Source of the DNA: Gammaproteobacteria bacterium
GTDB lineage: Bacteria > Pseudomonadota > Gammaproteobacteria > Coxiellales > Coxiellaceae
Assembly: GCA_021774015.1 (NCBI GenBank)
Contig: JAJFJO010000139.1
Location: forward strand, 1 to 6,314
DNA length: 6,314 bases
Reading direction: 5' to 3'
Part shown: piece after piece, positions 1 through 6,188 of the stretch
Layout of the letters: each line of letters begins with the position of its first letter
Numbering within the stretch: position 1 is the first letter of the stretch
Position numbers and translations under genes: made by a program
The notes under the pieces: generated by a model
Told to the model about the DNA's origin: nothing
Seen by the model: the letters and a program-made list of their open reading frames with translations, nothing else
Database searches by the model: none

Positions 1-975
1 TCTAATCATAAAGGCATTAATCGCATGGGCGGTGGCTTGTCAGCGCGCGCATTAACGGAAAAAGATAAAAAAGATTTAATTTTCGCAGTGAGTATGGGTG
101 TCGATTATATTGCGATTTCTTTTCCGCGTAATGCAGATGATGTGATCGAAACGAAGCAGCTCATTGTGCAGGCGAAAGGTGATGCGGGCGTTATTGCTAA
201 GATTGAACGCTCTGAAGCTGGTGAGGAAATTGACGACATTATTGAAGCCAGTGATGGTGTGATGGTGGCTCGTGGTGATTTGGCTGTTGAAATTGGTGAC
301 GCGGAAGTCCCCTTGGTGCAAAAACATATTATTAAGCGTGCACGTGATTTGGATAGGCCCGTTATCATCGCGACGCAAATGCTAGAATCTATGATTGAAG
401 CAACGGTACCGACTCGTGCAGAAGTATCTGATGTTGCAAATGCCGTTATTGAAAATGCAGATGCGGTGATGTTGTCTGCAGAAACTGCAGCGGGCAAATA
501 CCCTGTGCTAGCTGTTCAGGCGATGGAGCGAGTGTGTTTGGTGGCGGAGCGACAACCGCGCTATCAAGTGTCTTCGCATCGATTGGATCGTCGGTTTCAT
601 CGTGTGGATGAGGCTATTGCAATGGCAACGATGTATACCGCCAATCATGTTGATATTAAAGCCGTGGTCGCATTAACAGAATCAGGTGCGACAACATTAT
701 GGATGTCGCGTATTCGTACTGCACTCCCTATTTATGGTTTGAGTCGTTTTCCACGCGCGTTAGGAAAAATGTCGTTATATCGCGGTGTGTATCCTATTCA
801 ATTTGACGTGACTCAGTGTACGCGTGATGAAGTGAATGGTGCTGCTGTTAATGCGATGGTGACACCTGGTAGTTTGGAAGAGGGTGATAAAGTTATTTTA
901 ACGAAAGGTGATCACCTGGGTGTGGGTGGTGGTAGTAATGCAATGAAGATATTGGTTGTAGGGGCAGTAGTGTGA
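1..975 (+). CDS. pykA: Pyruvate kinase, C-terminal part (5' end outside window)
   Basis: Pyruvate kinase transfers phosphate from phosphoenolpyruvate to ADP, the last step of glycolysis, in the cytoplasm. The reading frame is open from base 1, so the ATG at 25 is internal and 324 residues are visible; family members have about 480, so roughly 150 N-terminal residues are missing. In visible numbering, the catalytic lysine and metal-binding glutamate are in AKIERSE (K67, E69), the metal-binding aspartate is in ARGDLAVE (D93), and the substrate-loop threonine is in ATQMLESM (T125). SAETAAGKYP follows, and residues from about 171 onward form the C-terminal domain. The stretch with HRLD, EEAIAM-like DEAIAM, SRI and LYRGV resembles E. 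coli PykA more than PykF, as I recall those sequences. The gene ends at TGA 973-975, overlapping the next start codon, so the two are translationally coupled. No truncation or frameshift is seen in the visible part. Confidence 0.97.
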   Translation, partial: SNHKGINRMGGGLSARALTEKDKKDLIFAVSMGVDYIAISFPRNADDVIETKQLIVQAKGDAGVIAKIERSEAGEEIDDIIEASDGVMVARGDLAVEIGDAEVPLVQKHIIKRARDLDRPVIIATQMLESMIEATVPTRAEVSDVANAVIENADAVMLSAETAAGKYPVLAVQAMERVCLVAERQPRYQVSSHRLDRRFHRVDEAIAMATMYTANHVDIKAVVALTESGATTLWMSRIRTALPIYGLSRFPRALGKMSLYRGVYPIQFDVTQCTRDEVNGAAVNAMVTPGSLEEGDKVILTKGDHLGVGGGSNAMKILVVGAVV

Positions 976-1160
976 ATTGGACGGCAATTGTTGCTGTTGT
1001 GGCAGCAGGATTATTGGTGTGGATGGCAGTGCGAATGGTGCGCGGTAATCCAACAGCATTTAGTAAAGAAAGTTTGGGCAAAAGTGTTTATACGATGGGG
1101 CTGCTCGCAATCATGTTGATTGTTGTAGTTGGTTTTTGTGTGTTGATGTTAAAAAGTTAA
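972..1160 (+). CDS. Small two-helix membrane protein of unknown function
   Basis: I do not recognise this 62-residue protein. It has two strongly hydrophobic segments, about residues 4-22 and 40-60, joined by a short hydrophilic loop (about 23-39) rich in R and K. By the positive-inside rule the loop would face the cytoplasm and both ends the periplasm. The start is GTG 972-974, which overlaps the pyk stop codon as GTGA. An AGGGG ribosome-binding site lies at 960-964, seven bases upstream. The first in-frame ATG would delete the first helix, so GTG is preferred. The stop is 14 bases before the aldolase start, placing it inside the pyk-fba transcription unit. It has no cysteine pair, signal-peptidase site or enzymatic motif. 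It could anchor or tune glycolytic enzymes, or simply be a conserved passenger; neither is shown by the sequence. Confidence 0.78.
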   Translation: MNWTAIVAVVAAGLLVWMAVRMVRGNPTAFSKESLGKSVYTMGLLAIMLIVVVGFCVLMLKS

Positions 1161-1162
1161 TT

Positions 1163-1168
1163 AAGGAG
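1163..1168 (+). promoter_or_regulatory. Strong ribosome-binding site of fba
   Basis: AAGGAG lies six bases before the ATG at 1175. It is the strongest Shine-Dalgarno match in the window, consistent with high expression of aldolase, and it fixes the start at 1175. Confidence 0.85.
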
Positions 1169-1174
1169 TAATTC

Positions 1175-2248
1175 ATGTCATTAATTACAATGCGACAACT
1201 GTTGGATCACGCGGCAGAACATGAGTATGGAGTGCCTGCATTTAATGTAAATAATTTGGAGCAAATGCGCGCGATTATGGAGGCGGCAGATGAAACTAAC
1301 AGTCCCGTTATCGTGCAAGCTTCTGCTGGCGCACGTAAATATGCAGGGGCCGCCTTCTTACGTAATTTAATTACCGCAGCAGTTGATGAGTGGCCGCATA
1401 TTCCTGTGTGTATGCATCAGGACCATGGTGGTTCGGCTGCTATTTGTCAGCGTTCTATTCAGTTAGGATTTAGCTCTGTCATGATGGATGGCTCGTTAAT
1501 GGATGATATGAAAACACCATCCAGTTACGAATATAATGTTAACGTAACTCAAGAAACAGTACGTATGGCGCATGCTTGCGGTGTTTCTGTTGAAGGTGAA
1601 TTAGGGTGCTTGGGCTCTTTAGAAACCATGCAGGCGGCGGATGAAGATGGTTCGGGTGCAGAAGGCACGTTATCACAAGAACAACTGTTAACAGATCCTG
1701 ATCAAGCCGCTGATTTTGTTGCACAAACACATGTAGATGCATTGGCTATTGCGATTGGTACCAGCCATGGTGCTTATAAATTTACCCGCCCACCGACAGG
1801 TGATGTGTTGGCGATCGATCGTATTAAAGCAATTCATGCTAAAATTCCAGATACGCACTTAGTCATGCATGGTTCATCTTCTGTGCCACAAGAGTGGTTG
1901 AAAGTGATCAATGAATTTGGTGGCGAAATCCCAGAAACCTATGGTGTGCCGGTTGAAGAAATTCAAGAAGGTATTCGTCATGGTGTGCGCAAAATCAATA
2001 TCGATACCGATTTGCGTTTGGCATCAACTGGCGCGATTCGTCGTTTTATGGCAAAGAATCCTGCTGAATTTGATCCGCGCAAATATTTGGGAGAAGCAAC
2101 TCAGGCGATGAAGTCGATTTGTTTGGCGCGTTATCAAGCATTTGGTACGGCGGGTCATGCGGATAAAATTAAGGTTATTTCCATGGAGAAAATGACGGCT
2201 CGTTACCTGGCTGGGGAGCTCAACCCACGTGCGGTTCAGGCGGCTTGA
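1175..2248 (+). CDS. fba: Class II fructose-1,6-bisphosphate aldolase (Calvin-cycle subtype)
   Basis: This cytoplasmic zinc enzyme reversibly cleaves fructose-1,6-bisphosphate to dihydroxyacetone phosphate and glyceraldehyde-3-phosphate. The 357-residue protein appears complete. HQDHG holds the catalytic aspartate D83 and metal ligand H84. GELG (141-144) carries a conserved acidic metal-site residue. GTSHGAYK holds metal ligand H198, MHGSSS holds metal ligand H232, and NIDTDL (275-280) is the phosphate-binding and active-site segment. The length and the extended C-terminus (CLARYQAFGTAG, then KIKVISMEKM) match the roughly 350-residue CbbA/'Calvin cycle subtype' rather than the shorter 285-residue type. 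The name does not imply carbon fixation, since many heterotrophic proteobacteria use this form for glycolysis and gluconeogenesis. It follows pyk and the small membrane protein with a 14-base gap, so it is probably co-transcribed with them. No terminator is visible after its TGA. Confidence 0.97.
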   Translation: MSLITMRQLLDHAAEHEYGVPAFNVNNLEQMRAIMEAADETNSPVIVQASAGARKYAGAAFLRNLITAAVDEWPHIPVCMHQDHGGSAAICQRSIQLGFSSVMMDGSLMDDMKTPSSYEYNVNVTQETVRMAHACGVSVEGELGCLGSLETMQAADEDGSGAEGTLSQEQLLTDPDQAADFVAQTHVDALAIAIGTSHGAYKFTRPPTGDVLAIDRIKAIHAKIPDTHLVMHGSSSVPQEWLKVINEFGGEIPETYGVPVEEIQEGIRHGVRKINIDTDLRLASTGAIRRFMAKNPAEFDPRKYLGEATQAMKSICLARYQAFGTAGHADKIKVISMEKMTARYLAGELNPRAVQAA

Positions 2249-2274
2249 TGCTATACTGCGCTACCTTTTATAAT
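2245..2274 (+). promoter_or_regulatory. Candidate tandem sigma-70 promoters upstream of engB
   Basis: Two overlapping promoter-like patterns occupy the 40-base gap after fba. One is an extended -10, TGCTATACT (2249-2257), which predicts a start near 2264. The other is TTGATG (2245-2250), an 18-base spacer, then a perfect TATAAT (2269-2274), which predicts a start near 2281, only about eight bases before the engB ATG. The motifs are seen directly; activity is inferred. The -35 of the second pattern overlaps the fba stop codon. Read-through from fba remains possible because no terminator lies between the genes. Confidence 0.5.
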
Positions 2275-2288
2275 GATGCAGTAGATCT

Positions 2289-2891
2289 ATGACCGAGAAA
2301 CTTGTTTATCAAAGAGCGCAGTACCTCACGAGCGCGGTAGAGTTAAAGCAGCTGCCTTCTGATAAGGGTGCTGAAATTGCCTTTATTGGTCGCTCCAATG
2401 CGGGGAAATCCAGCGCGCTAAACACGATCACAGGTATCAAAAACCTCGCTCGTACAAGTAACACGCCGGGCCGCACTCAAATGATCAATCTGTTTACATT
2501 GACGGATGATTTTAGGTTGGTTGATTTGCCGGGTTATGGTTATGCGAAAGTGCCACGCATTGTGCGTGAGCGATGGGCTGAAAACGTAGATAAATATTTG
2601 CAAACGCGTGAATGTCTGCGTGGACTTATTTTAGTGATGGATATTCGTCATCCTTTAAAAGATCTGGATAAACAGCTTATTGAGTGGACAGTGGGTTGTA
2701 GTGTGCCGATCCATATTTTGCTGACGAAGGCCGATAAACTAAAACCTTCGCAAGCACGTAGGGTGCACAAAGAAGTGCGGGAAGCACTGAGCTTTTATGG
2801 TGATAGTGTTAGCCTGCAAGTTTTTTCTTCGTTGCAACGTACAGGTGTTGAAGAAGCAGCTGAAAAATTGAATGAGTGGTTTGCCGCATAA
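2289..2891 (+). CDS. engB: Ribosome-biogenesis GTPase EngB/YsxC
   Basis: EngB (YihA/YsxC) is an essential GTPase of the TRAFAC class that helps assemble the large ribosomal subunit. The protein has 200 residues, normal for the family (E. coli YihA about 210). The P-loop (G1) is GRSNAGKSS at 34-42, the G2 region is NTPGRT (58-63), and G3 is DLPGYGYAKV starting at 79. G4 is TKAD (146-149), and G5 is near SSLQRTG (180-186). An in-frame TGA at 2274-2276 excludes a start further upstream, so ATG 2289 is the earliest possible. No clear Shine-Dalgarno sequence precedes it. The next gene, the ABC permease, starts 15 bases after its stop codon, so EngB probably heads a three-gene transcription unit; no functional tie between EngB and the transporter is apparent. 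Confidence 0.97.
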   Translation: MTEKLVYQRAQYLTSAVELKQLPSDKGAEIAFIGRSNAGKSSALNTITGIKNLARTSNTPGRTQMINLFTLTDDFRLVDLPGYGYAKVPRIVRERWAENVDKYLQTRECLRGLILVMDIRHPLKDLDKQLIEWTVGCSVPIHILLTKADKLKPSQARRVHKEVREALSFYGDSVSLQVFSSLQRTGVEEAAEKLNEWFAA

Positions 2892-2894
2892 AAC

Positions 2895-2899
2895 AAGGA
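2895..2899 (+). promoter_or_regulatory. Ribosome-binding site deciding the permease start
   Basis: AAGGA sits seven bases before ATG 2907 but only four before the in-frame GTG 2904, so ATG 2907 is the better start. Two out-of-frame ATG codons (2899 and 2902) lie between them and run straight into TGA 2905-2907, whose final A is the first base of the chosen ATG. Confidence 0.6.
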
Positions 2900-2906
2900 T
2901 GATGTG

Positions 2907-4652
2907 ATGTCATCAACTAACAAACAAACCTATGCAAAAAACGAAGTAACCAGTTGGCCTGTCCCTAACTATTGGGATGTCATCGCGCTTGTGCTCGTGT
3001 TTTCTGTGATCGCTTTGTTTGGCTGGGGCGCAAAAGCAATGTTTGGGCACTATCAGCCGGGCGAACATATTCAAATTTCCTTAAGTCCTTTGATGCTGCC
3101 TTATTATGCATTGCGTTCTGTGCTACGTATGTTTATCGCATTGCTCTTTTCATTATTATTTACGTTTGTTTTTGGTATGTGGGCGGCTAAAAGTCGCCAG
3201 GCTGAGCGCATTATTATTCCGTTAATTGATATTTTTCAGTCCGTGCCGATTCTAGGTATGCTGCCTATTGCCGTCGTTGCTTTTGTGGCGATTTTTCCGC
3301 ACAGTTTATTTGGCTTAGAGTGCGCGGCTATCTTTGCTATTTTTACTGCGCAGGTATGGAATATGACGCTCAGCTTTTATCAAAGTGTGAGCACGGTGCC
3401 ACACCAGTTGCGTGAAGCTAGTGATATGTTCCAACTGTCATCATGGCAGCGTTTTTGGCGGGTAGAAGTGCCTTTTGCAATGCCCGGTTTGTTATGGAAT
3501 ACCATGATGTCAATGTCGAGCAGCTGGGTATACTTGGTTGCGTCAGAAGCGATTACTATCGCTGGGCATAGTGTAAAATTACCCGGCATTGGTTCGTATA
3601 TTGCTTATGCGATCCAGGAAAAAAACATGGATGCTATTGCATATGTTATTATTGCAATGTTTATAGTGATCGCTTTTTACGATCAATTATTGTTTAGGCC
3701 TTTAGTTGCGTGGGCAGAAAAATTTAAGGCAGAAGAAACGAGTAGTGAGGTGGTGCCTGAATCTTGGCTGTTGGATTTATTTCAGCGCACACGATTTTTC
3801 TTATTTATTGGTTCTTTTCTAGAAAGCTTCGGCGATCGTTTTGTCAATAATCCTATGGTGAATCGCGTACGATCGCGCCGCTATGTTCAGGCGGGGCAGG
3901 GCTTGCGTCGAATCATGACGATTGTGGGCAACTTTATTTTAGCTGCAATAGTATTGATTGCTTTGTTTTTTTTGTTTCGTTTTATTTTTTCTCAAGGCCC
4001 GTTATACGACGGTTTGCATGCTATCTATTTGGGTATGGTTACAGCATTACGCGTCACTATTTTAATTATCATCAGTTCACTTATTTGGGTGCCAATTGGT
4101 GTGTGGATCGGTTTAAACCCAAAGGCATCGCAGATTGCGAGACCAATCGCACAATTTTTAGCAGCCTTCCCGGTTAATTTATTATTTCCCATCGTGACGC
4201 TTGCGATTGTTACCTACCACCTTAATGTGAACATTTGGACATCACCTTTAATGATCTTGGGAACACAGTGGTATATTTTATTTAATGTGATTGCAGGTAC
4301 GACAGCATTGCCAAAAAATTTATTACAAGCAGCGGGCACACTAAATGTGACGGGTTGGTTGTGGTGGAGGCGTTTAATTCTACCGGGCATTTTTCCATAT
4401 TACATTACCGGTGCCATTACAGCGGCGGGCGGTGCCTGGAATATCAGTATTATTGCAGAGGCAGTGAGTTGGGGTAATACACATTTATACGCGACAGGCC
4501 TGGGTGCATATATCACCCAAGCGTATAATGGTGGAGATTTTCCACAACTCGCACTGGGGGTGGTGGTCATGTCATTGCTTGTGGTGATTATTAATCGTGT
4601 TTTGTGGCGCCCGCTGTATAACTTAGCGCAAGAGAAATTTCAAATTCGGTAA
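2907..4652 (+). CDS. Fused double permease of a NitT/TauT-like ABC transporter
   Basis: This inner-membrane protein of 581 residues contains two ABC-importer permease domains in one chain; single-domain relatives such as SsuC or TauC are about 260-280 residues. Both halves show the cytoplasmic EAA-type loop that docks on the ATPase. The first is at about 168-194 (LREASDMF, then VEVPFAMPG) and the second at about 471-498 (NLLQAAGTLN, then LILPGIFPY). Each half also has a matching segment before it: QSVPILGMLPIAV near 111-123, and AAFPVNLLFPIV near 419-430. I estimate about 12 hydrophobic segments, with a hydrophilic linker at roughly 270-330. The fusion means one polypeptide could supply both transmembrane halves of the transporter. 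The ATPase gene follows 28 bases later. The family transports nitrate, sulfonates, taurine or related compounds, but the substrate cannot be read from this sequence, and no substrate-binding protein gene is visible. A GTG at 2904 would add one residue. Confidence 0.92.
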   Translation: MSSTNKQTYAKNEVTSWPVPNYWDVIALVLVFSVIALFGWGAKAMFGHYQPGEHIQISLSPLMLPYYALRSVLRMFIALLFSLLFTFVFGMWAAKSRQAERIIIPLIDIFQSVPILGMLPIAVVAFVAIFPHSLFGLECAAIFAIFTAQVWNMTLSFYQSVSTVPHQLREASDMFQLSSWQRFWRVEVPFAMPGLLWNTMMSMSSSWVYLVASEAITIAGHSVKLPGIGSYIAYAIQEKNMDAIAYVIIAMFIVIAFYDQLLFRPLVAWAEKFKAEETSSEVVPESWLLDLFQRTRFFLFIGSFLESFGDRFVNNPMVNRVRSRRYVQAGQGLRRIMTIVGNFILAAIVLIALFFLFRFIFSQGPLYDGLHAIYLGMVTALRVTILIIISSLIWVPIGVWIGLNPKASQIARPIAQFLAAFPVNLLFPIVTLAIVTYHLNVNIWTSPLMILGTQWYILFNVIAGTTALPKNLLQAAGTLNVTGWLWWRRLILPGIFPYYITGAITAAGGAWNISIIAEAVSWGNTHLYATGLGAYITQAYNGGDFPQLALGVVVMSLLVVIINRVLWRPLYNLAQEKFQIR

Positions 4653-4670
4653 TTGAATAAAGAACAACAT

Positions 4671-4674
4671 GGAG
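4671..4674 (+). promoter_or_regulatory. Ribosome-binding site deciding the ATPase start
   Basis: GGAG lies six bases before ATG 4681. It overlaps an alternative in-frame ATG at 4669, which has only a weak site of its own upstream. This favours the 4681 start; the longer form would add four residues (MESA). Confidence 0.6.
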
Positions 4675-4680
4675 AGTGCC

Positions 4681-5985
4681 ATGACTGATAAACAAGCAGT
4701 GATACAAGTTAACAATATTAAAAAGTCGTTTAAGAAACATGCGACACAAGAGTTGTTGGTGTTAGATAATGTTAATTTTACCATACGAGATGGTGAGTTG
4801 ATTGCCATCTTGGGCAAATCGGGCTCAGGCAAGTCGACTTTGCTGCGTATTATCGCTGGGTTGATTCAAGCAAGTGCTGGCGAGGTATTATATAGCGGCA
4901 AACCTATTTGTGCTCCCGTGCCGGGATTAACCATGGTGTTTCAACATTTTGCATTGATGCCCTGGTTAACAGTACTAGAAAATGTGGAGCTTGGTTTAGA
5001 AGCGCAAGGTATTAGTAAAAAAGAACGACGTAAGCGTGCGTTGGAAACAATTGATATTGTGGGTTTGGATGGGTTTGAATCAGCTTACCCCAAAGAATTA
5101 TCTGGTGGTATGTCGCAGCGTGTCGGTATCGCACGTGCATTGGTGGTTAATCCAGAAGTATTGTTAATGGATGAGCCTTTTTCTGCACTAGATGTTTTAA
5201 CCGCAGAAAATTTACGTAGCGATTTAACGGATATCTGGCAATCAGAAAAAACCAATATTAAATCCGTGTTATTAGTCACGCATAATATTGAAGAGGCCGC
5301 ATTGCTTGCAGACCGTATTATGGTGTTTGGTAGTGACCCTGGTTATGTGCGTGAAGAGATTCAAGTCGATATGCCGCACCCTAGAAATAATCAATCAGAA
5401 GAATTTCGCCAGTTAGTTGATAAAATTTATACTTTAATGACAACGCCCGAAGGTGTGCATGTGCCGTTGGAGAAAAAACAATATAAGGCAATTGATATGG
5501 CGTATCGTTTGCCAGATGTTGAGATTTCAGAGCTTACGGGTTTGATCGAAACGCTTGCGTCATCTGAATATAAAGACAGGGTGGATTTACCGGAGCTTGC
5601 TGAGGATCTGCACTATGAGATCGATGATTTATTCCCAGTGACTGAGGCGCTAGAAATTTTGCGTTTTGCGAAAGTGTCGGAAGGTGATATTAAATTAAGT
5701 GAAGCGGCAAAAGTATTTGCAGAAGCTGATATTCTGGAGAAAAAACGCATTTTTGCTTCTCACCTCATGAGCTACGTTCCTTTAGCGCGACACATTCGTG
5801 AGCTGCTCGATAATAAATCCGGCCACAGTATTTCTGAAGAAAAAATCTTGGATGAGCTGGGCGAGCATTTAAGCGCAGATGCATCAGAAGATGTATTGAA
5901 AACAGTAATCGACTGGGGTCGTTATGCTGAGATTTTTGCGTATGATTATAACACCGGCCTATTGAGTCTTGAGAATCCGACATAA
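4681..5985 (+). CDS. ABC transporter ATP-binding protein with C-terminal AAA-associated domain
   Basis: This is the cytoplasmic ATPase partner of the fused permease just upstream. It has 434 residues, against about 250-270 for a simple SsuB/TauB/NrtD-type subunit. The nucleotide-binding domain (about 7-255) is complete: Walker A GKSGSGKST (45-53), Q-loop glutamine Q88 in VFQHF, signature LSGGMSQR (140-147), Walker B LLMDEP (161-166) with catalytic E165, D-loop SALD (168-171) and switch histidine H201. The sequence MPWLTVLENV after the Q-loop is typical of the nitrate/sulfonate/taurine group. Residues from about 275 to 430 match what I recall as the AAA-associated C-terminal domain (Pfam AAA_assoc_C), including LTGLIETLA, DLPELAEDL, DDLFPVTEAL and a WGRYAEIFAYD ending. 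The segment GDIKLSEAAKVFAEAD looks like the wing of a winged-helix fold. The domain's role is not established to my knowledge; regulation or dimerisation is inferred. Start 4681 is preferred over 4669 because of its ribosome-binding site. Confidence 0.93.
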   Translation: MTDKQAVIQVNNIKKSFKKHATQELLVLDNVNFTIRDGELIAILGKSGSGKSTLLRIIAGLIQASAGEVLYSGKPICAPVPGLTMVFQHFALMPWLTVLENVELGLEAQGISKKERRKRALETIDIVGLDGFESAYPKELSGGMSQRVGIARALVVNPEVLLMDEPFSALDVLTAENLRSDLTDIWQSEKTNIKSVLLVTHNIEEAALLADRIMVFGSDPGYVREEIQVDMPHPRNNQSEEFRQLVDKIYTLMTTPEGVHVPLEKKQYKAIDMAYRLPDVEISELTGLIETLASSEYKDRVDLPELAEDLHYEIDDLFPVTEALEILRFAKVSEGDIKLSEAAKVFAEADILEKKRIFASHLMSYVPLARHIRELLDNKSGHSISEEKILDELGEHLSADASEDVLKTVIDWGRYAEIFAYDYNTGLLSLENPT

Positions 5986-5991
5986 AGGCAC

Positions 5992-6013
5992 CTGCCCTTA
6001 GGTTAACGGGCAG
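5992..6013 (+). terminator. Hairpin just after the ABC operon, possible terminator
   Basis: CTGCCC (5992-5997) pairs with GGGCAG (6008-6013). An inner TTA/TAA pairing with one bulged C closes around a GGT loop. It begins six bases after the ATPase stop codon, where an operon end is expected. No T-run follows it, so it is not a standard Rho-independent terminator; it may only protect the 3' end of the mRNA or assist termination together with the hairpins that follow. It does not share the arm sequence or the 52-base phase of the array downstream. Confidence 0.4.
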
Positions 6014-6032
6014 CCGTCCAGCTCTAACTTTC

Positions 6033-6066
6033 AGCCAAGTAGGCCTGTTTGTAGGCGTACTTGGCT
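6033..6066. repeat. Palindromic unit 1
   Basis: The arms AGCCAAGTA and TACTTGGCT pair perfectly, and the pairing extends outward by two bases (TC at 6031-6032 with GA at 6067-6068). Inside, after one G-G mismatch, GCCT (6043-6046) pairs with AGGC (6053-6056), leaving a small T/G-rich loop. Confidence 0.9.
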
Positions 6067-6084
6067 GATTTCACCTATAAATTT

Positions 6085-6118
6085 AGCCAAGTAAGCATAA
6101 AAATATACCTACCTGGCT
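6085..6118. repeat. Palindromic unit 2 (inverted copy of unit 3)
   Basis: The arms are AGCCAAGTA and TACCTGGCT, and the loop is AAAA. On the + strand three of fifteen stem positions are A-C mismatches; on the - strand the same positions are G-U pairs, so the unit folds fully only when copied into RNA from the opposite direction. Its reverse complement matches unit 3 at 33 of 34 positions; the one difference is at A6094, opposite C6161. Confidence 0.9.
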
Positions 6119-6136
6119 AAAATTATCATTTTTTTA

Positions 6137-6170
6137 AGCCAGGTAGGTATATTTTTATGCCTACTTGGCT
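6137..6170. repeat. Palindromic unit 3, best-folding copy
   Basis: AGCCAGGTAGGTATA (6137-6151) pairs along all fifteen positions with TATGCCTACTTGGCT (6156-6170) around a TTTT loop, with two G-U wobbles and no mismatch on the + strand. Confidence 0.92.
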
Positions 6171-6188
6171 TAAAATATATAAATAATT

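Noticed and set aside
105..497. 130-residue reading frame on the - strand inside pyk
   Set aside because: It lies wholly opposite a clearly conserved enzyme, has no recognisable domain, and is explained by the codon pattern of pyk.
1911..2111. 66-residue + strand reading frame within fba
   Set aside because: It is out of frame with the conserved aldolase active-site segment and has no ribosome site or recognisable content.
5765..5983. 72-residue - strand reading frame opposite the ATPase C-terminus
   Set aside because: The + strand here encodes the conserved AAA-associated domain, so the - strand frame is most likely a shadow.
6137..6188. Rho-independent terminator formed by unit 3
   Set aside because: The stem is long enough, but it is followed by TAAAATATAT rather than a T-run, and it is one member of a phased array.
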